Source: Arsenophonus sp. aPb
GTDB lineage: Bacteria; Pseudomonadota; Gammaproteobacteria; Enterobacterales; Enterobacteriaceae
DNA: 64,000 nucleotides
Assembly (NCBI RefSeq): GCF_029873475.1
Contig: NZ_CP123499.1
Span: 2,294,001 to 2,358,000, forward strand
Direction: 5' to 3'
In this document: piece after piece, positions 9,709 to 20,600 of the stretch
How the letters are laid out: every line of letters starts with the position of its first letter
Position numbering within the stretch: the stretch's first letter is position 1
Position numbers and translations under genes: made by a program
The notes under the pieces: generated by a model
Seen by the model: the letters and a program-made list of their open reading frames with translations, nothing else
The model's database searches: none
Told to the model about the DNA's origin: nothing

Positions 9709-11928
9709 CTAAGCAAAAGCGGCCCATAAAGGATCTGTCGGAATATCTGAGATCAAAAGTCCATTTTCTGTCGGCGTCAATGTGACGTCGGCCGGCTGCA
9801 AAAAACGATATTGCTGCTGTTCGTCATTATCATAAATCAATGCTTCCTGCCGATCTTTTGATAACCCTAAGTAAACCAGATCGTGATTAGCATCTAAACT
9901 ACTTCCACCTTGTACTATCCGGCCGGCTAAACTATCATACCAACCCCTGATCGGATTTCCATCTCGATCCTGCAAGCCCTGCAACATTAAGTGATCAGCT
10001 GAGTGTGGCATCATTTCAATCAGTTTCTCCAACTCTAACGTGACATCGACACTATGCTGACGTAACCAGTCCTGTGAAACCCCAAGTAATACATTTCTTC
10101 CCTGGTTATCCAACAAACTGAATATCCCATCTTCTCGCAAACTAAATAATTTATTATTGATAGGAAAAAGCGTTTTAATATTAGTCGCGACTAATTGCGC
10201 CTGGTTATTGGATAAACCCTCATCTGGTTGGAAATAGAGGGTATGTTTTTGTAAATTATAAAAATAATAACCGGGCGACTCCCCCATCGTGGTCGCAGCA
10301 AGAATAAATTCTGACAGCGGTGCTAACGACAGCGATTGATTAGCAATAGTATCATCATTAGGGAGCGGTACCTCCTCCTGCTGAACTAAAGTTGGCAGGT
10401 TTAAACGAATTACTTTAGATCCATGGTTAGCTGTGGGTATTAACCAGTAATGCTGTTTCTGTTTGTCAATATAACCAGATAAATAGAGCACTTCAGCAAC
10501 CCGGCTCGGAACAAGCTCGGCTGTTGAGATAAGCTTAGAAATAGTATCAATTTTAATAGGTGAGGAATTACTAAACTGGGTAGCTTCGGATAATAATAAC
10601 GTGGCAGTATTTTTATTTTGTCCAGTAAAATCTATCAACTGTTTAAAATTATCTAATTGATTCAGCAGATCTTTACTACCATAAATTGCAACCAAGTTCA
10701 GTGCTGCATCCTCAACCGTATAGACACAACGCATTCCATCGTCCTGATTAATCACAAATAATAATTGGCCATTTTCCTGGATCGTATAGCTAGTAATAGC
10801 TGCCTTACTTGCAGCAGGAAAACTAAATGGCAAATATTGCCGCAATAGCTGTCCAGTGCTAATTTCTACCTGCCAAATAGCGGTATCGCGATAAAACCAG
10901 GCTTTATCGCCTTCAACTTTAGCTAGAACCGCTTGGCTCAAAAAGTCCGCTGCAACTGGCAGATTAGTATAAATCATACGGCTACGGGCGGTTTCATAAT
11001 AGGCTCTACCCACTTCACCTTTGCCAGCTTCTGGCTGATAGTGATTAATGATCACAAATGCCGAAGAGAGTGACTCACTATTAGCTAACATTTTTAGATA
11101 TTTATCCAGTGAATCACGATTATTAAAATGCGATCCATCCACATTAGCAAGCCGCATTTGTTGGTTTTTTTCATCGAAAATGAAAGTTCCTTGTTTATTG
11201 ATCACCGTAATCTGTTTGGCGTTTTTTGGTAATGTTATTGTAACATTATCAATATAGAGATCGTTATCCACTCTATTAAACTGCATATTGGTGCCCGGGT
11301 TTAGATAACGGGCATCCAATACCCAACGTGTATTGGCATGATCTGATAGCAAAGTTATTGACGCCTCTTTTGCTAAACTAATCCGGTATTCTCCCTCACC
11401 ACCAACCAACTGATAACTAATATAGCGTTGAAAATCTTTTGGCAATGCAGGGATCACCAAATCCCGATCGCGATCGTCCAAAATTACTTTAATGGGAGTT
11501 GCCACATAATCTGGAATAATTCTATAGATTGCCCGTTCACCAGGAAAAGCATAAAAATCAAAGTCAAACCGACCATCTTCTTCCAGTTTTCTTAATATAT
11601 CAAATCCCCTATCATATCGAGCAGTGACAAAGGGGAGAATCATATATACATAATCCAGATAGGTGACAGGTGTACCTGGCAGGACCAGAATATTATCACC
11701 GGGTTTAAAGTTGGATTGACTACTTTGATAGCCTAATCCATTTCGAATATTGATCGCCTGGCTTTTATCGCGATTTACATCGCGATTGGGCCAAAAGAAA
11801 AAATAATCACTTCTTCCTGACCCAACCGTATTAGTAGGATCATTACGATAGAGATACTGGCTATCAAAAGTAAGTTTATGTTGCCGTAAGTCCAGCTCAG
11901 TAATCACAGCCCCTGGGATGGGCTCCAT
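9709..11928 (-). CDS. Toxin B, C-terminal part (TcdA/TcdB-type translocation domain), split off by a frameshift
   Basis: This 739-residue frame begins at an internal Met (MEPIPGAVITELDL) that aligns with residue about 1753 of the intact paralogue C, and it runs to the same C-terminus (DPLWAAFA). It matches the second half of the TcdB delivery region: the ITELDL start, a GSG motif, VLPGTP, FDFYAFPGER and YQLVGGEGEYRISL. It overlaps the upstream frame 11904-17180 by 25 bases in a different frame. The break is a -1 change in a run of ten A at 11958-11967. It is probably not a separate gene. Either B is translated by transcriptional slippage to about 2490 residues, or B is a recent pseudogene, or a homopolymer base is missing in the assembly. 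No ribosome binding site is evident for independent translation. Confidence 0.8.
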   Translation of the reverse strand: MEPIPGAVITELDLRQHKLTFDSQYLYRNDPTNTVGSGRSDYFFFWPNRDVNRDKSQAINIRNGLGYQSSQSNFKPGDNILVLPGTPVTYLDYVYMILPFVTARYDRGFDILRKLEEDGRFDFDFYAFPGERAIYRIIPDYVATPIKVILDDRDRDLVIPALPKDFQRYISYQLVGGEGEYRISLAKEASITLLSDHANTRWVLDARYLNPGTNMQFNRVDNDLYIDNVTITLPKNAKQITVINKQGTFIFDEKNQQMRLANVDGSHFNNRDSLDKYLKMLANSESLSSAFVIINHYQPEAGKGEVGRAYYETARSRMIYTNLPVAADFLSQAVLAKVEGDKAWFYRDTAIWQVEISTGQLLRQYLPFSFPAASKAAITSYTIQENGQLLFVINQDDGMRCVYTVEDAALNLVAIYGSKDLLNQLDNFKQLIDFTGQNKNTATLLLSEATQFSNSSPIKIDTISKLISTAELVPSRVAEVLYLSGYIDKQKQHYWLIPTANHGSKVIRLNLPTLVQQEEVPLPNDDTIANQSLSLAPLSEFILAATTMGESPGYYFYNLQKHTLYFQPDEGLSNNQAQLVATNIKTLFPINNKLFSLREDGIFSLLDNQGRNVLLGVSQDWLRQHSVDVTLELEKLIEMMPHSADHLMLQGLQDRDGNPIRGWYDSLAGRIVQGGSSLDANHDLVYLGLSKDRQEALIYDNDEQQQYRFLQPADVTLTPTENGLLISDIPTDPLWAAFA

Positions 11929-14900
11929 AATAGTAATAACCGCATCGTTGTCAGCGATTTTTTTTTTATTTGCTGATAACCGCCCTGCTTATAAGCCCAA
12001 TCAATATCAGCAAAATAGTTGCCCACTATCTGTACATTGTGAGTGACGTTACCAAACGCTTCTGCTAACGCGGTGATGCCTATGCCTACCCCTGCCAGTG
12101 GTACAGATAAGGCGCCAGTAAATGCAGCAACAGTAGTTGCCCCTATCATGCCAGAACCGATTCCTATGCCAATAACGGCTAAATTAGTAATATCAACCCC
12201 TAACTGAGCACTAAAGACCGCCCGTTGCAGATCATTTTGCGCATTGGCTAACTCAATACTATCCAAAACAATACTGGCAATATTAAATACCCCCCCTAGT
12301 AAATAGCTACCATAAAACAACGGGCCCAATAATCCTTTCGTCGTTTGCTGTCCCTGGTAGGCAGCCATTTGATATAAATTAACCAACCGTATTGTATCTT
12401 CTACTGTTCCATGCACGATTTGCGTCAAATTGAGATAAGTGTGTATATTCAGCGCCATACTAAGCGTTTCTGATAACTCTTGATCCACTACCCCAAGCCT
12501 TTTTTTATTAGCAAACCAGGGGATTAATTCTTTGATGAGAAAAGCCGCATTTAATCCATGTACACTATCAGCTTCCGTCATATTACCCCGCAAAACTAAT
12601 GTTTTACCGTCGTAATGATACACTTTCATAACCATTGCCAGATATTGATTACATTTATTAATAAAATCAATAATATGTTTATTATTGGTGATTAATTTCT
12701 TTATTTGATGGGTCTCATTATGAATAAACTGTAAATCATAACTGCCCGGCTGCACGCTACTTTTGCTAAAACTGGTAAAAAGCGGTACCCACTTTTGTAG
12801 CGACAATTTATGATAATGATAAAACTGGCTTATAGTGGACTGAAATTGCTCAGCTAATTTAATGAAAGACAATAATTTATAAGATACAGAATCTAGCCTA
12901 GAAGGATCACCTAAGGCTACTTTTTCCATCTCTTTTTTCGTCAGGCTGTTGGCTGTTTTGCCGGGCACATTCTCCATAAGCCAATGATTATTGTCATGAT
13001 TAAAAAACAGCGTGGTTTTATTACCTGCTTCTAACAAGCGTTTTCTGCCCTCATTATTCACCATTAGCTCAGAAGAGTAGGCTGAGACCGAATAGGGTCG
13101 AATCGTTTCATCTAAAGCTTCAGCAAATTGTCTAACATAACTGGTTTGATGCTGATCGTCAGCCAATGAACAACCCACTAAATTGATATGTTTTGGCGAA
13201 ACCGTCAATGCCAAATCAACTGCCAATTGTTTTAATTGCTGTGCCAACGGTTTAGCTTCACGCCAGGCCAGGCTGACATGCTTTCCATCCAGTTGGCCAT
13301 CCCGACTATGGCCGACTAACTGCCAGCGCTGCTTAGTTTGCTGCCGCAAATTCTCGATATTGCCATGCACCGTAAAACTATTTCCTTCACTATCAAGCTG
13401 CACTAAGACTGATATTTGTGGATTTTTTTTTAGTAATTGGCTCGCCGCTTCTCTTACTATCGAATCATTTTCTAGCTGGATAATTAATTGGCCATCAAAC
13501 CGGCTACTTTCGCCTTCATGATTAAAACTTACTAATGCTGGTTGCCAATTGGCTACATTACGAGCAGAAGTCAGAGTTGCGTAATCCCAAATTGAACCAT
13601 CCAGGCTAAGATTAATTGGCAGATGAATTGACTCAGCTTTGAGTTGATTTCCGGTAAAGTTAAATTTTATTAACTTATCTGGGATATGATCAGGCATGGC
13701 AATAAGTTGGTTATTACTGACATCAATCCTTATCAATGAATTAGGCAAATAATTGGTTAATATTTTTAATTTATTGTTACTTACAGTCAGGTTGGTTAAA
13801 TTTGCCGGTAGACTATCAGATAAAAAGGTTAATAGGTTATTATCGGCATTAAGCAATTGTAATTGTGCGGGTAAATTATCAGGTAAGCGAATCAATTGAT
13901 TGTAACTAATATCTAAACTGGCCAAAGTGGCTGGCAACTTATTTGCTAACTCTGTCAACCGGTTATGGCTAATATCCAATTGTATTAACCCTTTAGGCAG
14001 GGTATCTGGTAGAGAAGTTAACTGATTATTATAAGCATATAACATCTCGATGGTAGCTGGCAGATGAGCTGGCAACGACGTCAATTGGTTGCCGTTAATA
14101 TTTAGTGATAACAGATTATCGGGGAGATAATCCGGTAAGCTGGTTAGATTTAAGTTTGATAAATCAAGGAATTGTTCTTGCGAACGAAGACAATCAACCA
14201 GCCGATTAAAGGCTGTTCTTCTATCATCCATTCCCTTTGCTGGTGCCTGTCTTACCCATTCTAACCATTCTAAAATTAATTCATCTTTAGAACGGGATAA
14301 CTCAGGTAATTGAGCTCCCTGTTTTATTTCAATATCAGTAACAGAAAGAGGGACATGACCCATAATGATCGGGTTATTGTCAATATCAAGAAAAAGCAGT
14401 TTATTGGGAAATTGTGCCGGTAATTTTTTAAGCTGATTGTTTTGGACATCGAGATATTTTAAGTTAGCCGGCAGATAATCAGGCAAAATAATTATCTGAT
14501 TATCACTAACATTAAGGTATCTTAGCGTGTCAGGTAGATATTCAGGTAATGTACCTAATTTATTATTACTCGCATCTAAGTATTTTAATTTGTTGGAGAA
14601 ATGCTCTGGCAACATTGTCAATTGGTTATGATTGACATTGAGATGGCCTAATTGATTTGGCAAACTGTCGGGTAAAATAGTTAAGTGATTACCACTAACA
14701 TCAAGTTTTTTTATTGTATTCGATAAATTATTTGGCAGAGATATTAGCTGATTATGACTAACATTCAACGTAATTAAAATATCAGGAAAGGAAGTGGGCA
14801 AAGAGGTCAACAAATTATTATGACCATCGAAATGTTGTAACATAATAGGCAACGTATTCGGCAAAGCCGTCAGATTATTGCCACTAACATCAAGATAAAT

Positions 14901-17180
14901 TAAGGAATTAGGCAAATTGCCCGGTAAAGCATTTAACTGATTATCTGCCGCATATAAATATTTTAGATTCGCTGGCAAGCTAGTCGGCAAAACCGATAGT
15001 TGATTGTTGTTGATTCTAAGTTCGGTAATGCTTGCAGGCAAATGAGCCGGTAAACGGGTTAAATGTAAACCGGATAAATCAAGTGACTTACTATTATTAT
15101 CATTAATGCATTCGTTTATTTTTTTTACTGCAATATCTCTGCCGTGATATTCGTCAGCAGTAATATATTTATCATCATGCGCCCAATGAAGTAACTCCGC
15201 TACAATATCTATCCTCAGTTCATCGTCATGCCATTGAGGAAATTGCAATGGAAAACGAGTAGGTATTGAATCCAATGGATTACCAGTAAAGTCACTGTAC
15301 TCCAACTGTAAAGGCAGATGGTCAGGTAAGTTAGTGATCTGATTATTATGCACATCAAAAAAGACCAGGTCTTCGGGTAAGTGGGCAGGTAAAGCACGCA
15401 ATTGATTATTTTGCAGAAAAAGGACAAGCAAATCAGGCGGAAATTCTGTTAATCGGTTATAACCTACATCAAGGTATGCTAAATTATCAAAAAAATGCGG
15501 TAATTCAGTTAATTGGTTATGATATAGCACAATATGCTCTAAGGAAGGAGGCATAAATGCAGGCAATTGAGTTAATTGATTATTATTAACAATCAATAGC
15601 ACAAGGTCGCTAGGGAACTGATCGGGCAACAAAGAAAGTTGATTATGGCTAACAATAAGATATTGTATGCTATCCGATAAACTATTAGGCAAACTGGTAA
15701 GTTTATTATAGCAAGCTTCCAACGTGATTAGTGATGAGGGTAAAGCATCGGGTAATGTCGTTAATAGATTATGGCTAACAACTAATATTGCTATCCCGTC
15801 TGGTAAATCCTCAGGTAGCACAGTTAATCTATTATGCTCAAGATGTAATTTGGTAAGCCCGGCCGGCAACTCACTGGATAATGAAGTTAATTGATTACCC
15901 GCCAGAGATAAAATTTGTAACGAGTCAGGTAATTTAATGGTTAGTGAAACTAACTGATTATAACTGGCATTAAGCTCGGTTAGTGAATTTGGTAAATGGT
16001 CAGGCAATTTTGTTAGTCGATTTCGATTAGCATATAACACCAATAAATAAGCCGGCAAATCGACGGGTAAAGCAGTTAATTGATTATCACCAACATCCAA
16101 TACTGTTAAGCCTGCTGGTAATTTATCAGGTAAAAATTTTAATTGATTGCCGCAAAGTTTAAGAGTTTTTAATTCACTGGGTAAATCCGATGGTAGCAAA
16201 GTCAATAGATTGTCATTAGCCATTAAGGTATGTAATTTTTGCGGTAAAGTTTCCGGCAGCTTTTTTAACTGATTATTACCAACATCAAGGTTAATTAAAT
16301 TACTTGGCAACTCATCTGGCAGTTTCTGTAATTTATTATCTGCTACACTAAGCACTTTTAACATTTTTGGCAGTTGATGGGGTAATGTGCTTAGCAGATT
16401 TTTATTGAGTTTAAGTTCTTGTAAGTGAGTTGGAAGTTTAGCAGGCAGCGCGGTTATCTGATTATTGCAGACACTTAGATACCATAGCGTGTCAGGGAGA
16501 GTATTTGGTAATGCCGTCAAAAATGCCCCATTAACCTCTAATTTTTCTAGCATACGTGGCAATTGATTAGGCAAAGCAATCAATGGATTATCGCTGGCTT
16601 TAAGATAAAAGATGCCGCTTGGTAGTTTATCAGGCAAGCTCTCCAGATTGTTTTTATCCACATACAAAATGGTTAGTGATGATGGTAAATTATCAGATAA
16701 AGCACTCAATTTATTATCACTAACATTTAGTGCACTTAAGTTTGCAGGCAACTTATCAGGCAAACTAATTATTTGATTTTTAGCAACATTTAACCCTAAT
16801 AAATTTTTGGGTAGATTATCAGATAGCACGGTCAACTTATTAGCATTAGCATGCAATACTGATAAATCCTCAGGTAGATGATCGGGCAAGCTAGTTAATA
16901 GATTTTGACCTACATACAAATGGGTTAATTTTTTTGGTAGTTTGGTTGGCAGCGTGGTTAACTCATTATTACTAACATTTAATTCTATTAACCATTCCGG
17001 TAAATTTGGCAGTGAAGTCAAAAATAAACCGGATAAATTAAGGGATGAACTTTCTTCAGTAATACAGTTAAAAAATTTCTTTAGTGCAATGTCCCTCCGT
17101 TCCATTGGACCGATATTTGGTTGTGATGCCCAATCTCTCCATTCTGTTATTAGTTCCAAAAGAGCAGGTGTTATATCCAT
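11904..17180 (-). CDS. Toxin B, N-terminal part: LRR - C80 autoprotease - pore-forming segment (frameshifted)
   Basis: This 1758-residue frame starts at an ATG with TTAGGATGG upstream. Residues about 1-1200 are LRRs in three blocks of about 28, 11 and 8-9 repeats. Type III effector caps occur near residues 1-55, 655-710 and 965-1020; the third has EWLEWVRQAP...DCL...LDLSNLNLTSLP. The C80 domain has QLENDSIVREAA (catalytic Asp position), LVGHS (His 1291) and LVGCS (Cys 1337). The His-Cys spacing of 46 is one more than in TcdB. Next come VHGLNAAF and a hydrophobic segment (GIGIGSGMIGATTVAAFTGA) of the pore-forming region. The last 13 or so residues after QQIKKK are out of frame. With one more A in the run at 11958-11967 the protein would continue into 9709-11928 and reach about 2490 residues, the same size as paralogue C. 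Confidence 0.87.
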   Translation of the reverse strand: MDITPALLELITEWRDWASQPNIGPMERRDIALKKFFNCITEESSSLNLSGLFLTSLPNLPEWLIELNVSNNELTTLPTKLPKKLTHLYVGQNLLTSLPDHLPEDLSVLHANANKLTVLSDNLPKNLLGLNVAKNQIISLPDKLPANLSALNVSDNKLSALSDNLPSSLTILYVDKNNLESLPDKLPSGIFYLKASDNPLIALPNQLPRMLEKLEVNGAFLTALPNTLPDTLWYLSVCNNQITALPAKLPTHLQELKLNKNLLSTLPHQLPKMLKVLSVADNKLQKLPDELPSNLINLDVGNNQLKKLPETLPQKLHTLMANDNLLTLLPSDLPSELKTLKLCGNQLKFLPDKLPAGLTVLDVGDNQLTALPVDLPAYLLVLYANRNRLTKLPDHLPNSLTELNASYNQLVSLTIKLPDSLQILSLAGNQLTSLSSELPAGLTKLHLEHNRLTVLPEDLPDGIAILVVSHNLLTTLPDALPSSLITLEACYNKLTSLPNSLSDSIQYLIVSHNQLSLLPDQFPSDLVLLIVNNNQLTQLPAFMPPSLEHIVLYHNQLTELPHFFDNLAYLDVGYNRLTEFPPDLLVLFLQNNQLRALPAHLPEDLVFFDVHNNQITNLPDHLPLQLEYSDFTGNPLDSIPTRFPLQFPQWHDDELRIDIVAELLHWAHDDKYITADEYHGRDIAVKKINECINDNNSKSLDLSGLHLTRLPAHLPASITELRINNNQLSVLPTSLPANLKYLYAADNQLNALPGNLPNSLIYLDVSGNNLTALPNTLPIMLQHFDGHNNLLTSLPTSFPDILITLNVSHNQLISLPNNLSNTIKKLDVSGNHLTILPDSLPNQLGHLNVNHNQLTMLPEHFSNKLKYLDASNNKLGTLPEYLPDTLRYLNVSDNQIIILPDYLPANLKYLDVQNNQLKKLPAQFPNKLLFLDIDNNPIIMGHVPLSVTDIEIKQGAQLPELSRSKDELILEWLEWVRQAPAKGMDDRRTAFNRLVDCLRSQEQFLDLSNLNLTSLPDYLPDNLLSLNINGNQLTSLPAHLPATIEMLYAYNNQLTSLPDTLPKGLIQLDISHNRLTELANKLPATLASLDISYNQLIRLPDNLPAQLQLLNADNNLLTFLSDSLPANLTNLTVSNNKLKILTNYLPNSLIRIDVSNNQLIAMPDHIPDKLIKFNFTGNQLKAESIHLPINLSLDGSIWDYATLTSARNVANWQPALVSFNHEGESSRFDGQLIIQLENDSIVREAASQLLKKNPQISVLVQLDSEGNSFTVHGNIENLRQQTKQRWQLVGHSRDGQLDGKHVSLAWREAKPLAQQLKQLAVDLALTVSPKHINLVGCSLADDQHQTSYVRQFAEALDETIRPYSVSAYSSELMVNNEGRKRLLEAGNKTTLFFNHDNNHWLMENVPGKTANSLTKKEMEKVALGDPSRLDSVSYKLLSFIKLAEQFQSTISQFYHYHKLSLQKWVPLFTSFSKSSVQPGSYDLQFIHNETHQIKKLITNNKHIIDFINKCNQYLAMVMKVYHYDGKTLVLRGNMTEADSVHGLNAAFLIKELIPWFANKKRLGVVDQELSETLSMALNIHTYLNLTQIVHGTVEDTIRLVNLYQMAAYQGQQTTKGLLGPLFYGSYLLGGVFNIASIVLDSIELANAQNDLQRAVFSAQLGVDITNLAVIGIGIGSGMIGATTVAAFTGALSVPLAGVGIGITALAEAFGNVTHNVQIVGNYFADIDWAYKQGGYQQIKKKSLTTMRLLLLWSPSQGL
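11958..11967 (-). other. A10 homopolymer at the toxin B frameshift
   Basis: Ten consecutive A on the coding strand follow CAGCAAAT. Eleven would give QQIKKKIADND, matching paralogues A (GYRQIKKKIADSD) and C (YRRITKKITDSD). With ten, the frame shifts by -1 and ends 54 bases later. Long A runs are known sites of RNA polymerase slippage in AT-rich symbionts, so some transcripts could be in frame. Confidence 0.75.
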
Positions 17181-17445
17181 AATTTTGCCATCCTAATGCA
17201 CTTAAATTGTTAAAAATAACTTATTAATTTAGCAAAAATTAACAAGTAATCTATTTCATTAACAATGTAAAATGTTAACTACCTCAAATATTGCGCAAAA
17301 GGATTGTTAGAAAATAGCAAGAATTAGCAAATAGCTGGATGAACAAGAGAAGATTGATTGCTAGCCACAAGATTATTAATTTGCCACTGGCAGTTGCATT
17401 GCGCGCATAGGAGATAGAAGAGTGGATTAATAGATTATCATATCA
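17181..17445 (-). repeat. Leader of toxin B, duplicated copy of the leader of toxin C
   Basis: The 265 bases upstream of B are collinear with 25093-25343 upstream of C. Shared blocks include CTTATTAATTTAGCAAAA, ATTTGCCACTGGCAGTTGC and ATCATCACTCCGCTTGA. This spacer very probably holds the promoter and 5' leader, because it is the only non-coding part kept with the gene. Both copies have TTAGGATGG as the ribosome binding site. Confidence 0.75.
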
Positions 17446-17592
17446 TCACTCCGCTTGAGCGAAATAACTAATAATAAATAGCGGCTTGCTTGCCAGTGAT
17501 TCAAGTTCTAGTGCATCAGGATATTGTGCCAAGAGCCGCAGAAAAACTGATTGGCCAATAATACTGCGACCCAGTGGCGCTGCCGGTCTTAA
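17446..17592 (-). pseudogene. Truncated 3' end of an NlpC/P60 lipoprotein gene
   Basis: The minus strand reads ...RPAAPLGRSIIGQ...ALELESLASKPLFIISYFAQAE and a stop. This matches the last 45 or so residues of the intact protein at 25344-26804 (ending SLASKPLFIISYLDQAE). Similarity stops abruptly near 17592, only about 30 bases before the stop codon of toxin C. It is a remnant of a duplicated [NlpC/P60 - leader - LRR toxin] unit with a breakpoint near 17592. Confidence 0.85.
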
Positions 17593-17622
17593 CAACAAAA
17601 TAACGATTATCCGGAAAGACCA

Positions 17623-20600
17623 CTAAGCAAAAGCGGCCCATAAAGGATCTGTCGGAATATCTGAGATCAAAAGTCCATTTTCTGTCGGCGTCAATGTGAC
17701 GTTGGCGGGTTGCAAAAAACGATATTGCTGCTGTTCGTCATTATCATAAATCAATGCTTCCTGCCGATCTTCTGATAGACCTAAATAAACCAGATCATGA
17801 TTAGCATCTAAACTACTTCCCGCTTGTACTATCCGACCGGCTTTACTATCATACCAACCTCTTATCGGATTTCCATCTCGATCCTGTAAACCCTGCAACA
17901 TGATGTAATCAGCTGAATCTGGCATCCCATTAATCAGTTTATGCAAATCTAATATAACATTGTCATTATGCTGACGTAACCAATCCTGAGAAATCCCAAT
18001 TAAGATATTTTTCCCCTGGTTATCCAATAAACTAAATATCCCATCTTCTCGCTGACAAAATAATTTATTATTAATGGGAAAAAGGGATCGAATATTGTTC
18101 GCAACCAATTGCGCCTGACTATTGGACAAACCATTATCTGGTTGAAAATAGAGAGCGTGTGTTTGTGGATGATAAAAATAATAACCGGTTGACTCCCCTG
18201 TCGTGGTCGCCACAAGAATAAATTCTGCCAGCGATGCTGACGACTGCGCTTGGTTGGCAATCACCACATCGGTATGGGGTAGCACATCACTTTCTGATTG
18301 AGTGACTAAGTTTAAGCGGATCATATTTTGCGCATACGGATCCTCGGTTATTAACCAATAATGCTGCTCTTGGCCGTCATTATAACCCGATAAATAGACT
18401 ATTTTTGCCAGCCGACTGGGGATAAAAGCGGCTGATGAAATAAGCTTATCTAAGTGATCTGTATCAAGGTTTGGGGAAGTACCAAATTGGTTGTGTTCAG
18501 ATAACAACAACTCTGATTTTTTATTTTGGCCAGCAAAATCTACCAGCTGTTTGAGCCGATTTAACAGGTCTAACAGAGTTTTACTGCCATTAATCGCAAC
18601 CAAATTCAGCGCTGCATCCTCAACGGTATAAACACAACGCATGCCATTTTGCTCAATCACAAACAGCAATTGATCATTTCCCTGAATTGTATAGCTACGA
18701 ATATCAGCATCATTTACAATAGGAAAACTAAATGGCAGATATTGCCGCAATAACTGCCCCGTGCTAATTTCTACCTGCCAAATAACTGTATCGCGATAAA
18801 ACCAGGCTTTATCACCGTCAACTTTGGCTAATATCGCTTGGCTGAGAAATTCCGCTGCATCTGGCCGATTGGTATAAATGATTCGGCTACGGGCGGTTTC
18901 ATAATAAGCTCTGCCGACAGGTCCAACAGCATTATCTGGTTGATAGTGATCGATGATGACAAATGGAGTTGGATGATCCTGAATATTAGCTAACATTTTT
19001 AGATATTCATCCAGTGAATCACTATTATTGAAATGCATTGCATCCATATGGATGATATGCATTTGCTGACTATTTTCATCAAAGACGAAGGTTCCCTGTT
19101 TATTTATCACCGTTATTCGACTGGCATTTTTCGGTAACGTGACAATAACATTATCTATATAGAGATAGTTACCCTCTTCGCTAACCTGCATATTAGTGCC
19201 CAACTCAAGATAACGTGCATCCAATAGCCAACATGTATTGGCATGATTTGATAGTAAGGTTATTGACACGCCTCTCGCTAAGCTAATTCGATATTCTCCT
19301 TCACCACCAATCAACTGATAACTAATATAATGCTGAAACTCGTCCGGTAATGTAGGCAGCACCAAATTCCGATCGCGATCGTCTAAAATCACTTTAATCG
19401 GGGTTGCCACATAATTTGGTATAAGCCGATAGATAGCCCTTTCACCGGGAAAAGCATAAAAATCGAAATCAAACCGACCATCTTCTTCCAGTTTTCTTAA
19501 TAGAGCAAAACCTCTATCATCACGTGTGGTGACAAAAGGTAAGATCATATAGGCATAATCTAGGTAGGTAATCGGCGTACCTGGCAGGATCAGAACATCA
19601 TCACCTGGCTTAAAGTTGGATTGACTACTTTGATAGCCCAATCCCTGTCGAATATTGATCGCCTGGCTTTTATCTCGATTTACGCCTCGATTGGGCCAGA
19701 ACAAGAAATAATTACTGTGGCCTGATCCGCTGGAATAAGTAGGATCATTACGATAAAGATATTGGCTATCATAAGTCAGTGTATTGTGTCGTAAGTCCAG
19801 TTCAGTAATGACGGCGCCTGGAATCGGCTGCATAATTGTGATAACCGCATCACTGTCAGTGATTTTTTTCGTTATCCGCCGATAGCCACCCTCTTGATAA
19901 GCCAAATCGATATCGGCAAAATAGTTGCCTACTATCTGAACATTATGGGTTACCTTACCAAACGCTTCAGCCAGCGCAGTGACGCCGATCCCTACCCCTG
20001 CTAATGGCACAGCTAACGCACCAGTAAAAGTAGCAACTGTGGTTGCCCCTAGCATGCTAGCCCCTATTCCTATGCCAAAAACCACTAAATTAGTAATATC
20101 AACCCCTAACTGAGCACTAAAAACCACTCGTTGCAGATCATTTTGCGCATGCGCTAATTCAATACTATCCAAAACAATACTGGCAATATTAAATACACCT
20201 GCTAAAACGTAGCTGCCATAAAACAACGGGCTCAATAATCCTTTCGTTGCCTGCTGCCCCTGGTAGGCAGCCATTTGATATAAATTAACCAACCTCAATG
20301 TATCTTCCACTGTCCCGTGCACTATTTGTGTCAAATTGAGATAAGTGTGTATATTCAGTGCCATACTAAGCGTTTCTGATAACTCATTATCCACCACGCC
20401 AAGCCGATGTTTATTGGCAAACCAGGGGATCAATTCTTTGAGCAGGAAAGCGGCATTTAATCCATGCACATTATCAACATCTGTCATATTACCCCGCAAA
20501 ACTAATGTTTTACCGTTGTAATAATAAACCTTAATAATCATTTCCAAATATTGATTAAATTTATTAATAAAATCAATAATATGTTTATTATTAGTAATTA

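Noticed and set aside
13183..13521. Plus-strand open frame of 112 codons inside toxin B (and a similar one at 21089-21427 in toxin C)
   Set aside because: Both lie antisense to the conserved C80 domain and recur only because the paralogues are similar there; no ribosome binding site and no own conservation pattern.
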